64,000 bases of DNA, taken from assembly GCF_900104215.1 (NCBI RefSeq), contig NZ_FMXO01000006.1:1-64000 (forward strand), given 5' to 3'. Under the pieces are notes generated by a model. It saw only the letters and a program-made list of their open reading frames with translations, ran no database searches and was not told the DNA's origin. A program made the translations under genes and the position numbers. How positions within the stretch are numbered: the first letter of the stretch is position 1; every line of letters starts with the position of its first letter. Shown here piece after piece: positions 33,506-44,026 of the stretch. Source of the DNA: Desulfonatronum thiosulfatophilum (GTDB taxonomy: Bacteria > Desulfobacterota > Desulfovibrionia > Desulfovibrionales > Desulfonatronaceae).

Positions 33506-34735
33506 TCACCGTTCGATAACTGCGCCCATTCGCGCGGACAGGGAGGCCAGCCCCGCCAGAACCGCCAAGCTTAGGGCCAGTGCGGCGATAGTCACGTCCC
33601 TGTCCAGAAAATATCCCAATAATATCGGCGAAATTGAAGTCGCGACCACCATTATGGACTGGTTCATGGACCGGATCGCGCCAAGGTGCAAAACGCCGTA
33701 CCGCTCCGCCCAAATCGTCCCCGCGGCCGTGGCGGCCAGACCCTGCGTGGTCCCCACAAGACCCAGGTAGATGTACAAAACCGTGCTTCCCGGCACCGAT
33801 GCCAGAATCAGCAGCCCGCTGATGATCGGAAGCAGAGCCAGAGGCAGGGCTTTTCCGGCGCCCAGACGATCCACCAGAGGTCCGGCGGCGAAAAGCGCTC
33901 CGAAATGGCAGAGCGCATAGAAGGAAAAACCAGCGCCCAACATCTCCAGGGACCAGCCCCGCTCCGCGGCAAAGGCCGTCTGGTGAAAAAACAATGCAGT
34001 TACGGCAAACGGGGTGAACAGCGTTGCCGGCAAAATAAGATAGAAGCCGGGGTCTCGGAGAACTTCCCGGCGATTGAAGCGACTGCGATCTGGACCGGAT
34101 TTGGAACCTGCCGGATTTTTCCCGACAAGCTCCTGTGGCTGCGGCGCATTGCGGGCGAGAAAAGCCAGGGCAGGCAGAACCAGGAGACAGAGAAATACTG
34201 CGCCCGCCAGCCAGGGCAACCGCCAGCTGCTCCAGACAACCAGGAACGCCGCGGCTGCCGGAAGCACGGCCTCGGCCAGTGGGAAGCCCATTGCGGCCAG
34301 GGCCACGGCCCTGCCGCGGTGCGCCGGAAAATACCTGGCCGCGGTGGTCATTCCGACATGGGAGATCATGCCCTGTCCGCCGAAGCGGATGCAGATGAAA
34401 CCCAGACCAAGGATCAGAACCCCGGGTGCGAACCCAATCAGCACGCAACCGCCGGCCAGGATGAAAACAGCCAGGGCTGTAATACGGGGCAGGGTCCAGG
34501 TATCCACCAGCGCGCCGAATCGGAGCAACAAGAACGCACTGCAAAGCGTGGCCGCACTGTACAGGCTGCCGTAGGCGGTATGAGACAAGTCGAAGGCGTG
34601 GCGGATATCGGCGCCGAAGATGGACACGAAGAAAGTCTGCCCAAAGCCTGATGCCGCAGTGGCTCCCAGTGCAAAGAAGGCCAGACGCGGATTGGACGCC
34701 ATGAAGGTCGGAAGTCGATGATGCAGCGGTTTCAT
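33506..34735 (-). CDS. Major facilitator superfamily permease
   Basis: The 409-residue protein has twelve hydrophobic segments in two halves joined by a polar loop (about residues 195-225). Motifs such as GSLYSAATLCSAFLLLRFGALVD and a second-half LVDRLGAGKALPLALL fit the monocarboxylate/oxalate-formate-like MFS branch. Helix 4 contains RFGGQGMISH and later AAGTIWAERYG. The cargo is not predictable. No strong ribosome binding site precedes the ATG at 34735, and MASNPRLAFFALG, 11 residues in, is an alternative start. It is transcribed alone, downstream of the gap gene but separated by a terminator. Confidence 0.85.
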   Translation of the reverse strand: MKPLHHRLPTFMASNPRLAFFALGATAASGFGQTFFVSIFGADIRHAFDLSHTAYGSLYSAATLCSAFLLLRFGALVDTWTLPRITALAVFILAGGCVLIGFAPGVLILGLGFICIRFGGQGMISHVGMTTAARYFPAHRGRAVALAAMGFPLAEAVLPAAAAFLVVWSSWRLPWLAGAVFLCLLVLPALAFLARNAPQPQELVGKNPAGSKSGPDRSRFNRREVLRDPGFYLILPATLFTPFAVTALFFHQTAFAAERGWSLEMLGAGFSFYALCHFGALFAAGPLVDRLGAGKALPLALLPIISGLLILASVPGSTVLYIYLGLVGTTQGLAATAAGTIWAERYGVLHLGAIRSMNQSIMVVATSISPILLGYFLDRDVTIAALALSLAVLAGLASLSARMGAVIER

Positions 34736-34769
34736 CGGAAAATCGTACCGCCAAAGCCCAAAAACGACA

Positions 34770-34801
34770 AACGCCGCCCAGCCCTCAGGCTGCGCGGCGT
34801 T
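34770..34801 (-). terminator. Terminator after gap
   Basis: On the minus strand a 14-bp stem (one mismatch) with a 4-base loop is followed by TTTGTCGTTTTTGG. It lies 31 bases after the gap stop codon and should end the tkt-fba-gap transcript before the MFS gene. Confidence 0.75.
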
Positions 34802-34832
34802 GCATATGGCGGCGAACTTGTTCAGCGAGAAC

Positions 34833-35837
34833 TCAGTTCAGACCCTTGGCGACCATCTTGGTCAGACGCAGCAGTTGGTTGCAAAAACCGGATTCATTGT
34901 CGTACCAGATGATGACCTTGGCCATCCTGTCCCGAAGAACCGTGGTGCATGGTCCGTCCACTACTCCGCCGTAGGTGCTGCCGTTGAAGTCGATGGAGAC
35001 CAGCGGTTCCTCGGTGTAGCCCAGAACATTCAGCAGCGGACCTTCGGCGGCTTCACGCAAGGCCTGATTAAGGGTTTGGGCATCGGCGTCATTGGCCAAT
35101 TCGACCACCAGATCCACAAGGGAGACATTGGGCGTGGGCACCCGTACGGCCATGCCGTCCAGGCGGCCCTCCAGTTCCGGCAAAACCTGGGTCACGACCC
35201 GGGCCGCACCGGTGGTGGTGGGCAGCATGGACATGGCCGCGGCCCGGCCCCTGCGCAGATCCTTATGCGAACCATCCAGAATGCGCTGACTCATGGTATA
35301 GGAGTGAATAGTGGTCATCAGGCCGTGCTCAATGCCGAACCGGTCGTTCAGCACCTTGGCCACCGGCGCCAGACAGTTGGTGGTGCAGGAAGCGTTGGAG
35401 ACGATGTGATGCTCCGCAGGTTGGTAAGACTGATCATTCACACCCATGACGATGGTCAGATCGGGATCTTTTCCCGGAGCGGCGATCAGCACTTTTTTTG
35501 CCCCGCAATCGAGATGCTGCTGACAGGGCTCCCGGGACGTGAACTTGCCCGTGGTTTCCAAAACAATATCTACACCCAGATCCCCCCAGATCCATTCACC
35601 GGCTTGTTTGCGGGTCACGGCGACCTGCTTTCCGGCCAGCTCAAAGCCCTTATCGTTGGCCTCGGCCGTATCGCTCAATCGACCGTGAACCGAATCGTAT
35701 TTGAGCAGGTGCACCAGAGCGGAATTCTCGGCCCTGGCATTTACGGCAACCAGGGTGACATCGGGATCCGCTGCCAACAGTCGGGTCATGTACCGGCCGA
35801 TCCGGCCGAACCCGTTAATTCCGATGCGAACAGACAT
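34833..35837 (-). CDS. gap: Glyceraldehyde-3-phosphate dehydrogenase
   Basis: The 334-residue enzyme oxidises glyceraldehyde 3-phosphate to 1,3-bisphosphoglycerate with NAD(P). It starts with the Rossmann signature RIGINGFGRIGRYMTRLL and has the active-site SNASCTTNCLAPVAKVL with the catalytic Cys. The later segments TGAARVVTQVLPEL and WYDNESGFCNQLLRL are standard for the class I enzyme. GGGAG lies before the ATG. It is third in the tkt-fba-gap run, 74 bases after fba. The residue after the first strand, AVNARAE, lacks the Asp typical of strictly NAD-specific enzymes, so NADP use is possible. Confidence 0.95.
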   Translation of the reverse strand: MSVRIGINGFGRIGRYMTRLLAADPDVTLVAVNARAENSALVHLLKYDSVHGRLSDTAEANDKGFELAGKQVAVTRKQAGEWIWGDLGVDIVLETTGKFTSREPCQQHLDCGAKKVLIAAPGKDPDLTIVMGVNDQSYQPAEHHIVSNASCTTNCLAPVAKVLNDRFGIEHGLMTTIHSYTMSQRILDGSHKDLRRGRAAAMSMLPTTTGAARVVTQVLPELEGRLDGMAVRVPTPNVSLVDLVVELANDADAQTLNQALREAAEGPLLNVLGYTEEPLVSIDFNGSTYGGVVDGPCTTVLRDRMAKVIIWYDNESGFCNQLLRLTKMVAKGLN

Positions 35838-35911
35838 GGTGTTCTCCCTTGAGAATATGATTATATGAACGAAAACCTACCTGACGTATAGGAAACTCCT
35901 CCACAACCCGG

Positions 35912-36976
35912 TTATTTGATTTGGTGGGTCAGCTCACCCTTGGCGTATAAAACCTCCATGACCTCCATGGACAACGGCTTGATTTTGGAGGCGTAGCCGG
36001 CCGTGCCGAAGGCCTGGAAGCGCTCCAGACATATTCCCTTCATGGCCTCGGAGGAAGCCTTCAGGTATTTCCGGGGATCGAAATCCTTGGGCTTCGTGGC
36101 CATGTGCCGACGAATCGCGCCGGTGGCGGCGAGACGCAGATCCGTGTCGATGTTGATCTTGCGCACGCCGAACTTGATGCCCTGCTGGATCTCCTCCACC
36201 GGAACTCCGTAGGTCTGGCCCAGGTCGCCGCCGTACTCGTTGACGATCGCCAGCCAGTCCTGGGGCACCGAGGATGAGCCGTGCATTACCAGGTGCGTGT
36301 TGGGGATACGCTCATGAATCTCCTTGATCCGGCTGATGGCCAGAACCTCGCCGCTGGGGGGGCGGGTAAACTTGTAGGCCCCGTGGCTGGTGCCGATGGC
36401 AATGGCCAGGGCGTCCACCCCGGTCTTTTTCACGAAATCCGCGGCCTGCACCGGGTCCGTAAGCATCTGCTCGCGGGTCAGCTTGCCTTCCGCGCCCACG
36501 CCGTCTTCCTTGCCAGCAATGCCTGTCTCCAGCGAACCCAGCACGCCCAGCTCGCCTTCCACGGAAACACCGCAGGCATGGGCCATCTCCACCACCTTGG
36601 CCGTTATCTCCACGTTGTACTCGTAGGTGGCGGGAGTCTTGGCGTCTTCCATCAGGGAGCCGTCCATCATCACCGAGGAAAAGCCGGCCTGGATGGAACG
36701 GGCGCAAACCGCCGGGGAGGCCCCGTGATCCTGGTGCAGACACAGGGGAATGTGGGGCCATTCCTCCATCGCCGCCTGGATCAGATGGCGGATGAACACG
36801 GATCCGGCGTATTTGCGGGCGCCGGCGGAACTTTGCAGAATCACCGGGCTGTCGGTTTCATTGGCCGCATGCATGATGGCCTGTACCTGTTCCATGTTGT
36901 TCACGTTGAACGCGGGGACCCCGTACCCGTGTTCCGCCGCGTGGTCCAAAAGCTGCCGTAGAGTGATCATTGCCAT
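35912..36976 (-). CDS. fba: Class II fructose-bisphosphate aldolase
   Basis: The 354-residue zinc aldolase interconverts fructose 1,6-bisphosphate with the two triose phosphates (and sedoheptulose bisphosphate in Calvin-type relatives). Visible are [18 protein letters not shown], the zinc-binding [37 protein letters not shown] with a zinc His, and [13 protein letters not shown] with another. The [10 protein letters not shown] phosphate loop is intact. The length and [12 protein letters not shown] pattern fit the longer class IIA/CbbA-like group. GGAGG lies five bases before the start. It is between tkt and gap in one operon. Confidence 0.95.
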   Translation of the reverse strand: MAMITLRQLLDHAAEHGYGVPAFNVNNMEQVQAIMHAANETDSPVILQSSAGARKYAGSVFIRHLIQAAMEEWPHIPLCLHQDHGASPAVCARSIQAGFSSVMMDGSLMEDAKTPATYEYNVEITAKVVEMAHACGVSVEGELGVLGSLETGIAGKEDGVGAEGKLTREQMLTDPVQAADFVKKTGVDALAIAIGTSHGAYKFTRPPSGEVLAISRIKEIHERIPNTHLVMHGSSSVPQDWLAIVNEYGGDLGQTYGVPVEEIQQGIKFGVRKINIDTDLRLAATGAIRRHMATKPKDFDPRKYLKASSEAMKGICLERFQAFGTAGYASKIKPLSMEVMEVLYAKGELTHQIK

Positions 36977-37015
36977 GGGAACCTCCGATTTTTGTCGAAT
37001 GAAATCATTTTCTGT

Positions 37016-39016
37016 CTAACGCTCCAGGAGCTGCTCAAGGCGCTGTGCAGCGGCCTCGGGAGTGAAGTTGAAGTGCGCGAACAGCTGGTTTCCGGGAGCG
37101 GATTCGCCAAAGCGCCGCATCCCCAGCACATCTCCGTCCTGTCCCACCAGATGACGCCAGGACTCTGGCACGCCGGCCTCCACGGCCAAACGGACGCCGA
37201 CATCCCGGGGCAGAACCGATTGTTGATATTCCTGGTCCTGAGCGTCGAAAAGCTCGATGCAGGGCATGGAAACGACGCGGACTTTCAGGCCCTTGGCGGA
37301 CAACAATTTGGCCGCCTCGACCGCCACGTCCACTTCCGAACCGGAAGCCATGATGATCGCCTCGGGAAGCCCCTCGCAGTCCTTCAGTACGTACCCGCCG
37401 CGCCGGATGTTTGCCATGGCTTGTTCATCGCGTTCCTGATGGGTCAGGTTCTGCCGGGAAAGAATCAAGGCCGTCGGCCCGTCATGGCGCTGCAAGGCCT
37501 CGGCCCAGGCCGAAGAGGTCTCCACGGCATCGCAGGGCCGCCAGACGCGCAGGTTCGGGATCAGACGCAACGAGGCCGTGTGCTCGATGGGCTGATGCGT
37601 CGGACCATCCTCGCCGACTCCGATGGAATCGTGGGTCAAGACATGGATGGTGCGCAGCTCCATCATCGCCGCCATGCGCAGGGCGTTGCGGGAATAGTCG
37701 GAAAAGACCAGGAACGTGCCGCCGAACGGGATGAACCCGCCATGCGCGGCAATCCCGTTCATGATCGCGGCCATGCCGAATTCGCGCACCCCGTAGTAGA
37801 CGTAGTCGCCGTTCCATACGGTTTTGGCCAGGGGCTTCGCACCGGACCATTTCGTCAGGTTGGAGGCCGCCAGGTCGGCGGAACCGCCCAGGAGCTCGGG
37901 CAGGACGGGCGTAAAATACTCGATGGCCTTTTGAGAGGCCTTGCGCGTGGCCAGCTTCTCTCCAGCCGCGGCGGTCGTCCTTACAAACTCCTGAGTGGTC
38001 TGCATGAATCCGTCAGGCAACTCCCCGGCCATTCTCCTGGTGAACTCAGCGGCCAACTCCGGGTAGGCGGCGGAGTATTCCCGGAATTTTGCGCTCCATG
38101 CTTTCTCCAGCTCCATGCCGCGTTCCCGGGCATCCCAGCCCGTTTTGATCTGCTCCGGGATCTCGAAAGGTGCGTGCGGCCAGTCCAGATTCTTCCGCGT
38201 AGCAGCGATCTCAGCGTCACCCAGGGGTGAGCCGTGACAATGCTCGGTGCCGCAGACATTGGGTGCGCCAAAACCAATGACGGTTTTGCAGCAGATCAGG
38301 GAGGGGCGATCGTTCTCGGCCTTGGCTTCGAGAATAGCCCGCCGGACGGCTTCGCCGTCATGCCCGTCCACGTTGCGCACGACATGCCAGCCGTAGGCCT
38401 CGAATCTGGCCGGGGTGTCGTCCGCGAACCAGCCGCCGACATTGCCGTCAATGGAAATCTGATTGTCGTCGTAAAACGCCGTCAGTTTGCCCAAGCCCAA
38501 TGTTCCGGCAAGGGAGCAGACCTCATGGGAAATACCTTCCATCAGACAGCCGTCTCCGAGGAAGACATAGGTAAAGTGGTTCACAATGTCGAAATCGTCT
38601 CTATTGAAGTGTGCAGCGAGAACCCGTTCGGCCACGGCCATGCCCACGGCGTTGCCCAGCCCCTGACCCAGCGGGCCGGTGGTGGTCTCCACGCCGGGAG
38701 TGATACCGCGTTCCGGGTGTCCGGGTGTCTTCGATCCCAGTTGCCGAAAGTTCTTGATGTCCTCGATGGTCAGGTCGTAGCCGGACAGATGCAGCAGGGC
38801 GTACAGCAGAATCGAGCCGTGCCCGTTGGACAGCACGAAGCGGTCCCGATCGGCCCATTGCGGGTTGGCCGGGTTGTGGCGCAGAAAATCGTTCCACAAA
38901 ACCTCGGCAATATCGGCCATGCCCAGAGGGGCTCCCGGGTGCCCGGACTGGGCTTTCTGAATGGCGTCCATGCTCAATGCACGAACGGCATTGGCCAACT
39001 TTCTACGCTGAGACAT
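37016..39016 (-). CDS. tkt: Transketolase
   Basis: The 666-residue thiamin diphosphate enzyme shuttles two-carbon units between sugar phosphates. It has the N-terminal [19 protein letters not shown], the TPP-binding [13 protein letters not shown] with DDNQISIDG, the middle-domain [18 protein letters not shown] and the C-terminal regulatory domain. All catalytic His are in place as far as can be read. AAGGAG precedes the ATG. It heads the tkt-fba-gap operon and is divergent from glpX-rpe. Together they cover the sugar-rearrangement part of the pentose phosphate or Calvin-type cycle. Confidence 0.96.
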   Translation of the reverse strand: MSQRRKLANAVRALSMDAIQKAQSGHPGAPLGMADIAEVLWNDFLRHNPANPQWADRDRFVLSNGHGSILLYALLHLSGYDLTIEDIKNFRQLGSKTPGHPERGITPGVETTTGPLGQGLGNAVGMAVAERVLAAHFNRDDFDIVNHFTYVFLGDGCLMEGISHEVCSLAGTLGLGKLTAFYDDNQISIDGNVGGWFADDTPARFEAYGWHVVRNVDGHDGEAVRRAILEAKAENDRPSLICCKTVIGFGAPNVCGTEHCHGSPLGDAEIAATRKNLDWPHAPFEIPEQIKTGWDARERGMELEKAWSAKFREYSAAYPELAAEFTRRMAGELPDGFMQTTQEFVRTTAAAGEKLATRKASQKAIEYFTPVLPELLGGSADLAASNLTKWSGAKPLAKTVWNGDYVYYGVREFGMAAIMNGIAAHGGFIPFGGTFLVFSDYSRNALRMAAMMELRTIHVLTHDSIGVGEDGPTHQPIEHTASLRLIPNLRVWRPCDAVETSSAWAEALQRHDGPTALILSRQNLTHQERDEQAMANIRRGGYVLKDCEGLPEAIIMASGSEVDVAVEAAKLLSAKGLKVRVVSMPCIELFDAQDQEYQQSVLPRDVGVRLAVEAGVPESWRHLVGQDGDVLGMRRFGESAPGNQLFAHFNFTPEAAAQRLEQLLER

Positions 39017-39446
39017 ATTTTCTCCTTGGAATTACTGAATTACAGCAAATGACGTGTGTAAGCGGATGTCAGAGAGGATCGTCATAACTTGTCGCGGATT
39101 TACTCCTGAGCGCGGCCCCCCCCGCAAACTTTTTGGTAGCACCGGTTTGTGGTGGAGCGCAATATGCAGATCCGTGCCTCCAGCTCCAAAAAAGGTTCCA
39201 CCAAGCAGACCAAATGCCCGGCAATTTTCAACAATGCCGTACTCGCTATAATCGAAACGAAAGCAGTAATTCGCTGCAAGGGACCATACTGTTCAAACAA
39301 CAGCATGAGTTGCTGCCACGTCATCAACCTTTGCCATCTTAGAGCATGCCGGATAAAAACCATTTCGCCAGCTGGCGGCCTTTGGATACGTTGCTCGCCG
39401 ACGCGCTTTGGATTGTCCTGCAACCCCGATACAAGGAGACCCTCTC
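39017..39446. other. Divergent promoter region between tkt and glpX
   Basis: These 430 bases separate the two sugar-phosphate operons. A 107-codon minus-strand frame (39100-39423) is present, but its product is unlike any protein I know and overlaps the start of glpX. AAGGAG at 39433-39438 serves glpX. I see no RNA gene or conserved regulator site. Confidence 0.4.
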
Positions 39447-40454
39447 ATGTCCCAGGAAACCCCGCAACGCAACCTTGCTCTCGACCTTGTTCGTGTAACC
39501 GAAGCCGCGGCTCTGGCCTCTTCCAGATGGCTGGGCAAAGGCGACAAAGAACACGGCGATTTCGCGGCCGTGGAGGCCATGCGTCTCAGTTTCAGCGCCA
39601 TTGACATCAAGGGCACCGTGGTCATCGGAGAAGGCGAAAAAGATGAGGCGCCGATGCTCTATAACGGCGAAAAGTTGGGCACGGGCAACGGTCCGGAGGT
39701 GGACGTCGCGGTTGACCCGGTGGAAGGAACGCGGCTGCTGGCCTTTGGCCGGCCCAACGCCATTGCCGTGGTTGCGCTGGCCCCGCGGGGAACCATGTAC
39801 AACCCCGGTCCCGCGTTTTACATGAAAAAGATGACCGTGCCCTCTGAGGCGAAATACCAGGTGGACATCAAGGCGCCGGTGGCCGAGAATCTGCGCCGTG
39901 TTGCCAAGGCCCTGGGCAAGTCCGTGGACGACATGGTGGTCTTTGTCCTTGACAAGCCGCGTCATGCCGGCTTGATCAGGGAAATCCGCGAAGCCGGTGC
40001 GCGCATCCAACTGCATACGGATGGCGACGTGGCCGGGGCGTTGATGGCCATTACCCCGGGCGGCGAAGTGGACATGATGATCGGAACCGGGGGCACTCCC
40101 GAAGGCATCCTGGCCGCCGTGGCGATCCGGATCATGGGCGGAGAAATGCAGTGCATGCTCGATCCGCAGTCCGACGCTGAACGCGAAAGCGTGCAACAAG
40201 CCGGATACAGCCTCGAGCGGGTCCTGACCGTGGATGATCTGGTTAAAAGCGACGACGTCTTTTTTGCCGCAACCGGCATCTCCGGCGGGACGTTTCTCAA
40301 GGGCGTGGAATTCACCGGCAAGGGAGCCGTGACCCATTCCATGGTCATGCGCGGCAAGACGGGCACGTTCCGGCTGATCGAGGCGCAGCATTCCTTCTCC
40401 AAGTTGATGCGCATCAGCGCCATTGAGTACGGCACGAAAAACGAACGCGCCTGA
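39447..40454 (+). CDS. glpX: Class II fructose-1,6-bisphosphatase
   Basis: The 335-residue GlpX-type enzyme removes the C1 phosphate of fructose 1,6-bisphosphate (and possibly sedoheptulose 1,7-bisphosphate). Signatures are AALASSRWLGKGDKEHGDFA, VVIGEGEKDEAPML, DVAVDPVEGTRLLAFG with the metal-binding DPVEGT, and DGDVAGALMAI with GTGGTPEG. The start at 39447 is chosen for AAGGAG eight bases upstream; the frame remains open 13 codons further back. It is followed by rpe 78 bases downstream, so both likely form one operon with the PAS kinase gene. Confidence 0.94.
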   Translation: MSQETPQRNLALDLVRVTEAAALASSRWLGKGDKEHGDFAAVEAMRLSFSAIDIKGTVVIGEGEKDEAPMLYNGEKLGTGNGPEVDVAVDPVEGTRLLAFGRPNAIAVVALAPRGTMYNPGPAFYMKKMTVPSEAKYQVDIKAPVAENLRRVAKALGKSVDDMVVFVLDKPRHAGLIREIREAGARIQLHTDGDVAGALMAITPGGEVDMMIGTGGTPEGILAAVAIRIMGGEMQCMLDPQSDAERESVQQAGYSLERVLTVDDLVKSDDVFFAATGISGGTFLKGVEFTGKGAVTHSMVMRGKTGTFRLIEAQHSFSKLMRISAIEYGTKNERA

Positions 40455-40532
40455 GTCAAAATCGTCATCACATACCAATGCAACGCCGAACACAATATTG
40501 CTCGTGTCGGCAATGCGGAAGAGGAGCATACA

Positions 40533-41201
40533 ATGTCTTCCAATCAACCAATCATCCTTACGCCGTCCTTATTGTCGTCGGATTTCAGCCGCATCGGGGA
40601 AGAGCTGATCGCCCTGGAACAGGCAGGCCTGCAGTGGGTGCACTGGGATGTCATGGATGGAGCCTTTGTTCCCAACATCACCTTTGGTCCGCCGGTCATC
40701 AAGGCTTGTCGCAAAAAAAGCAGCCTGTTCTTCGACGTGCATTTGATGATCGAAAATCCGGACCGCTACCTGGCGGACTTCGTGGACGCCGGAGCCGACC
40801 TGCTCTGCGTTCATGCCGAGGCCTGCGTTCACCTGGAACGCACCGTCTCCGAAATTGCCCGCCTGGGCGCCAAGCCCGGCGTGGCCCTGAATCCGCATAC
40901 GCCCCTGGACGTGGTGGAGTACCTGCTGCCTCAGCTGGAAATGGTACTGATCATGAGCGTCAATCCCGGTTTCGGCGGCCAGAAGTTCATCCCCTTCAGC
41001 ACAAAGAAGATCCAGCGTTTGCGGGCCATGATCGAAGAGCAGGGCTTGAACACGCACATTCAGGTGGACGGCGGCGTCACGCCGGAGAACATCCGCGAAC
41101 TTGCGCAGTGCGGCGCGAACATTTTCGTCTCCGGCTCCGCCTTCTTCGGCTTTCCACCCTATGACAAGCGTCTGGAGACGTTCATGCAGGCCGTGAAATA
41201 G
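40533..41201 (+). CDS. rpe: Ribulose-phosphate 3-epimerase
   Basis: The 222-residue TIM-barrel enzyme interconverts ribulose 5-phosphate and xylulose 5-phosphate. The conserved blocks are ILTPSLLSSDFSRIGEEL, VHWDVMDGAFVPNITFGPP with catalytic Asp, FDVHLMIENPDRYL, LIMSVNPGFGGQKFI and VDGGVTPENI. A GAGGAG ribosome binding site precedes the ATG. It links the transketolase pool to the FBPase encoded upstream. The next gene starts four bases after its stop. Confidence 0.95.
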   Translation: MSSNQPIILTPSLLSSDFSRIGEELIALEQAGLQWVHWDVMDGAFVPNITFGPPVIKACRKKSSLFFDVHLMIENPDRYLADFVDAGADLLCVHAEACVHLERTVSEIARLGAKPGVALNPHTPLDVVEYLLPQLEMVLIMSVNPGFGGQKFIPFSTKKIQRLRAMIEEQGLNTHIQVDGGVTPENIRELAQCGANIFVSGSAFFGFPPYDKRLETFMQAVK

Positions 41202-41204
41202 TTC

Positions 41205-43907
41205 ATGCCCAAACTGCCCCTTGAACAGGACACCTGTTCCATCTTCGGCTTTGACTGCCGGGAAATCCTGGACAACGCCCCTGTCGGCATTTTCATCACC
41301 ACCCCCGGCGGCCGCTATGTCATGGCCAATCAAACTCTGGCCGACATGTACGGTTACGACTCGCCCCGGGCACTAATGGAGTCGGTTACCGATATAGCGG
41401 GGCAAATCTACGTTGCCCCGCGTGACCGTGATGCATTCAAACATCTTGTGGAACAACAAGACAGGATCACGAATTTCGAAAGTACCAGAATGCGCAGGGA
41501 CGGGACCGTATTCTGGGTCTCCCTGAATGCACGCGCCGAGCGGGACGCACGAGGAAAGGTCAACCGATATCTTGGCTTTTCCACCGATATCACGGAACGC
41601 AAAAAACTGGAGCAAACCTTGCTCCAGGCAAACCAGTCGCTCAAGCAATCCAGCCGGATGGCGCGTGTCGGCGGATGGGAGTTGAACCTGGCCACGGGCG
41701 TGCTCCATTATTCCCCGATTACCAGAGAGATCCATGAAGTAGAGCCGGATTATGTTCCGAATTTGGAAAATGCACTTAACTTTTACAAGGAAGGTGAAAA
41801 TCGTCAGAAGATTATCGAGGTCGTCTCCCGGTGCATGGAATCAGGTGACTCTTACGATGTGGAATTGCAGATCGTTACGGCCAAGGGAAATGACCGCTGG
41901 ATCAGAACCATGGGCGAGGCTGATTTCCAGAACGGCCGATGCGTTCGGATTTTCGGAACCATTCAGGACATAACCGGGTGCAAGACGGCCCGGGAACAAC
42001 TGCAGGCCAGCGAGGCCAGAAACAAGGCCCTGCTCAACGCTCTGCCCGACATGATCTTCCTGTTCAACCGCCAGGGCGTGTTTTTGGATTTTCATGCTTC
42101 CCACGGAAGCCTTTTATTTGACCCGGCAGATTTCCTAGGCCGTAATGCACATGAAGTTCTTCCGGCGGAAACAGCGGACCTGGTCGTGTTTCAAATCAAC
42201 CGGATCGCGGCGCACGGAGAGTGTGACGCACTGGGATATGAGGCCGAGGTCAACGGCGAGATCCGGTATTTTGAAAGCCGGATGGTGACCTGCGGAGCTG
42301 ATTTCCTGGCCATTGTCCGCGATCTGACGGACCTAACACGCTCGCAGGAGACTCTCAGAGATATTTCGCGACAGCTCGGCAAGATAACGGATAACACGAC
42401 TGATCTGGTTGCGCTCACCGATTTGGAAGGGAATTTTAAGTACCTGAGTAAATCGCACCAACTCCTCGGGTACGACATAACTTCCATGATCGGCGAGAAC
42501 ATCCTTGATTTTGTACATCCGGAAGACAAGCCGAAAATCATCTCCTCCTTCGAGGATTTTCTGGCCGGTCGCGACGGCGCCCGAAAAGGTGAGCTCAGAT
42601 ACCTCTGTGCCGACGGAAGCCATCTTTGGCTGGAAACCGTCGGCAGCTTCATCCATGACGATTTGGGCGACCTTAAGGAAATCTTGTTTACCTCACGGGA
42701 TGTCACCGAACGTAAAAAATATGAAAAGGCTTTGCTGCAGCGCAATGCTGAATTCAAGGCCGCTGAAAGGCTGGCCCGCATGGGCGCCTGGAAATATGAT
42801 TCGGATAGTGATGTGTTCACCGGTTCCGAGACAGCGGCCGAAATCCTTGGCCTGAGGAGCGGAGGAAGTATTCCCTTTGATGAGGTACTGTCCTTTATCC
42901 ATGAGGAAGACCGGAGCCTCATGGCCGATATTCGAGGCTGTGCGCCGCCATCTACACTATCCTTCGACTTTGATCTGCGCCTGGATATCCTGGGGAGCAA
43001 AAAATGGATCAGGGTTGTCGGAGCCAGAAACGACAATTCCGGTGATAATGCTGTTCTTGGCATGATCATGGACATCACGGAAAAAAAAGTTTCGGAAATC
43101 CAGCGAGATGAACAGCGAGAGCAGCTGATCCAGGCATCGAAAATGGCTTCCCTGGGCACCCTTGTGGCCGGAGTGGCCCATGAAATCAGCAACCCCAACA
43201 ACCTAATCGTACTCAACGCGCCTATTCTGGAAAGAGTATGGAACGAATCCCTGCCGATTCTGGAGAAGCATGCTCACCACAAAAAGGACTTCGAGCTTGC
43301 CGGCACCCCTTTTTCCCAGATGCGCGATCATGTGCTGGAACTTTTCTCGGGAATACATGAAGGCAGCAGACGAATTACCAGAATTGTCACTGAGCTGAAG
43401 GACTTTGCGCGACAGTCGTCGTTGAACATGACTGAATTTGTGGACATCAACAATGTGGCCGAGTCGGCCTTGGCCCTGATCCGCAAGACCATCCACGCCC
43501 ATACGGACAACTTCAGAATATTTCTTGAACCGGACCTGCCTTTGACCCTGGGGGACTCCCAGAAGCTGGAACAGGTCATGGTCAACCTGCTGATCAACGC
43601 CTGCCAGGCTTTAACGGACAAAACACAAGCCGTCGCCTTGGAGACGTTTTCCGTTGAAGAGGATAAAGCCGTTGGCTTTAAGGTTATCGATCAGGGAGAG
43701 GGTATTTCACCGGACATGCTGGACCGCATTCTTGATCCGTTCTACAGCACGCGGCATGGAGTTGGAGGAACAGGACTGGGCCTGTCCATTTCCTCGTCCA
43801 TCATCCAGAACCACAAAGGGGCAATGCGCTTTCAATCTCATCCAGGCCAAGGCACGACGGTAACCGTTATTATTCCCTCTGCTTCTCCTGAGACCTTCTC
43901 GACTTGA
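41205..43907 (+). CDS. Multi-PAS cytoplasmic histidine kinase
   Basis: The 900-residue protein has no membrane segment. About five PAS units follow each other (roughly residues 18-130, 150-260, 270-375, 385-505 and 525-640). The linkers are PAC-type, for example LGFSTDITERKKLEQTL and LFTSRDVTERKKYEKAL. The kinase core begins MASLGTLVAGVAHEISNPNN, with the phosphorylated His. It ends with an HATPase domain: EQVMVNLLINACQAL (N box), VIDQGEGISPDML (G1) and GGTGLGLSISSSIIQNHKG (G2). The NtrC-type regulator gene 120 bases downstream is its probable partner. The signal is unknown; several PAS domains suggest redox or small-molecule sensing. Confidence 0.92.
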   Translation: MPKLPLEQDTCSIFGFDCREILDNAPVGIFITTPGGRYVMANQTLADMYGYDSPRALMESVTDIAGQIYVAPRDRDAFKHLVEQQDRITNFESTRMRRDGTVFWVSLNARAERDARGKVNRYLGFSTDITERKKLEQTLLQANQSLKQSSRMARVGGWELNLATGVLHYSPITREIHEVEPDYVPNLENALNFYKEGENRQKIIEVVSRCMESGDSYDVELQIVTAKGNDRWIRTMGEADFQNGRCVRIFGTIQDITGCKTAREQLQASEARNKALLNALPDMIFLFNRQGVFLDFHASHGSLLFDPADFLGRNAHEVLPAETADLVVFQINRIAAHGECDALGYEAEVNGEIRYFESRMVTCGADFLAIVRDLTDLTRSQETLRDISRQLGKITDNTTDLVALTDLEGNFKYLSKSHQLLGYDITSMIGENILDFVHPEDKPKIISSFEDFLAGRDGARKGELRYLCADGSHLWLETVGSFIHDDLGDLKEILFTSRDVTERKKYEKALLQRNAEFKAAERLARMGAWKYDSDSDVFTGSETAAEILGLRSGGSIPFDEVLSFIHEEDRSLMADIRGCAPPSTLSFDFDLRLDILGSKKWIRVVGARNDNSGDNAVLGMIMDITEKKVSEIQRDEQREQLIQASKMASLGTLVAGVAHEISNPNNLIVLNAPILERVWNESLPILEKHAHHKKDFELAGTPFSQMRDHVLELFSGIHEGSRRITRIVTELKDFARQSSLNMTEFVDINNVAESALALIRKTIHAHTDNFRIFLEPDLPLTLGDSQKLEQVMVNLLINACQALTDKTQAVALETFSVEEDKAVGFKVIDQGEGISPDMLDRILDPFYSTRHGVGGTGLGLSISSSIIQNHKGAMRFQSHPGQGTTVTVIIPSASPETFST

Positions 43908-44026
43908 GCTCGCAGTGAAGCTTACGGTAATCGTGAGTCCAAGTACTAAGAGCCCCATACTCGATTCACCTCAAGAACCAGCACCTTTCGGATAAAACAC
44001 CGCAACCGTATCCGATAAGACACGAC

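Noticed and set aside
33465-34754. A 429-codon minus-strand frame
   Set aside because: It is a shifted shadow of the MFS permease, with Arg/Ser/Gly-rich non-protein composition.
39100-39423. A 107-codon minus-strand frame between tkt and glpX
   Set aside because: No family resemblance, no ribosome binding site, and it occupies the region needed for divergent promoters.
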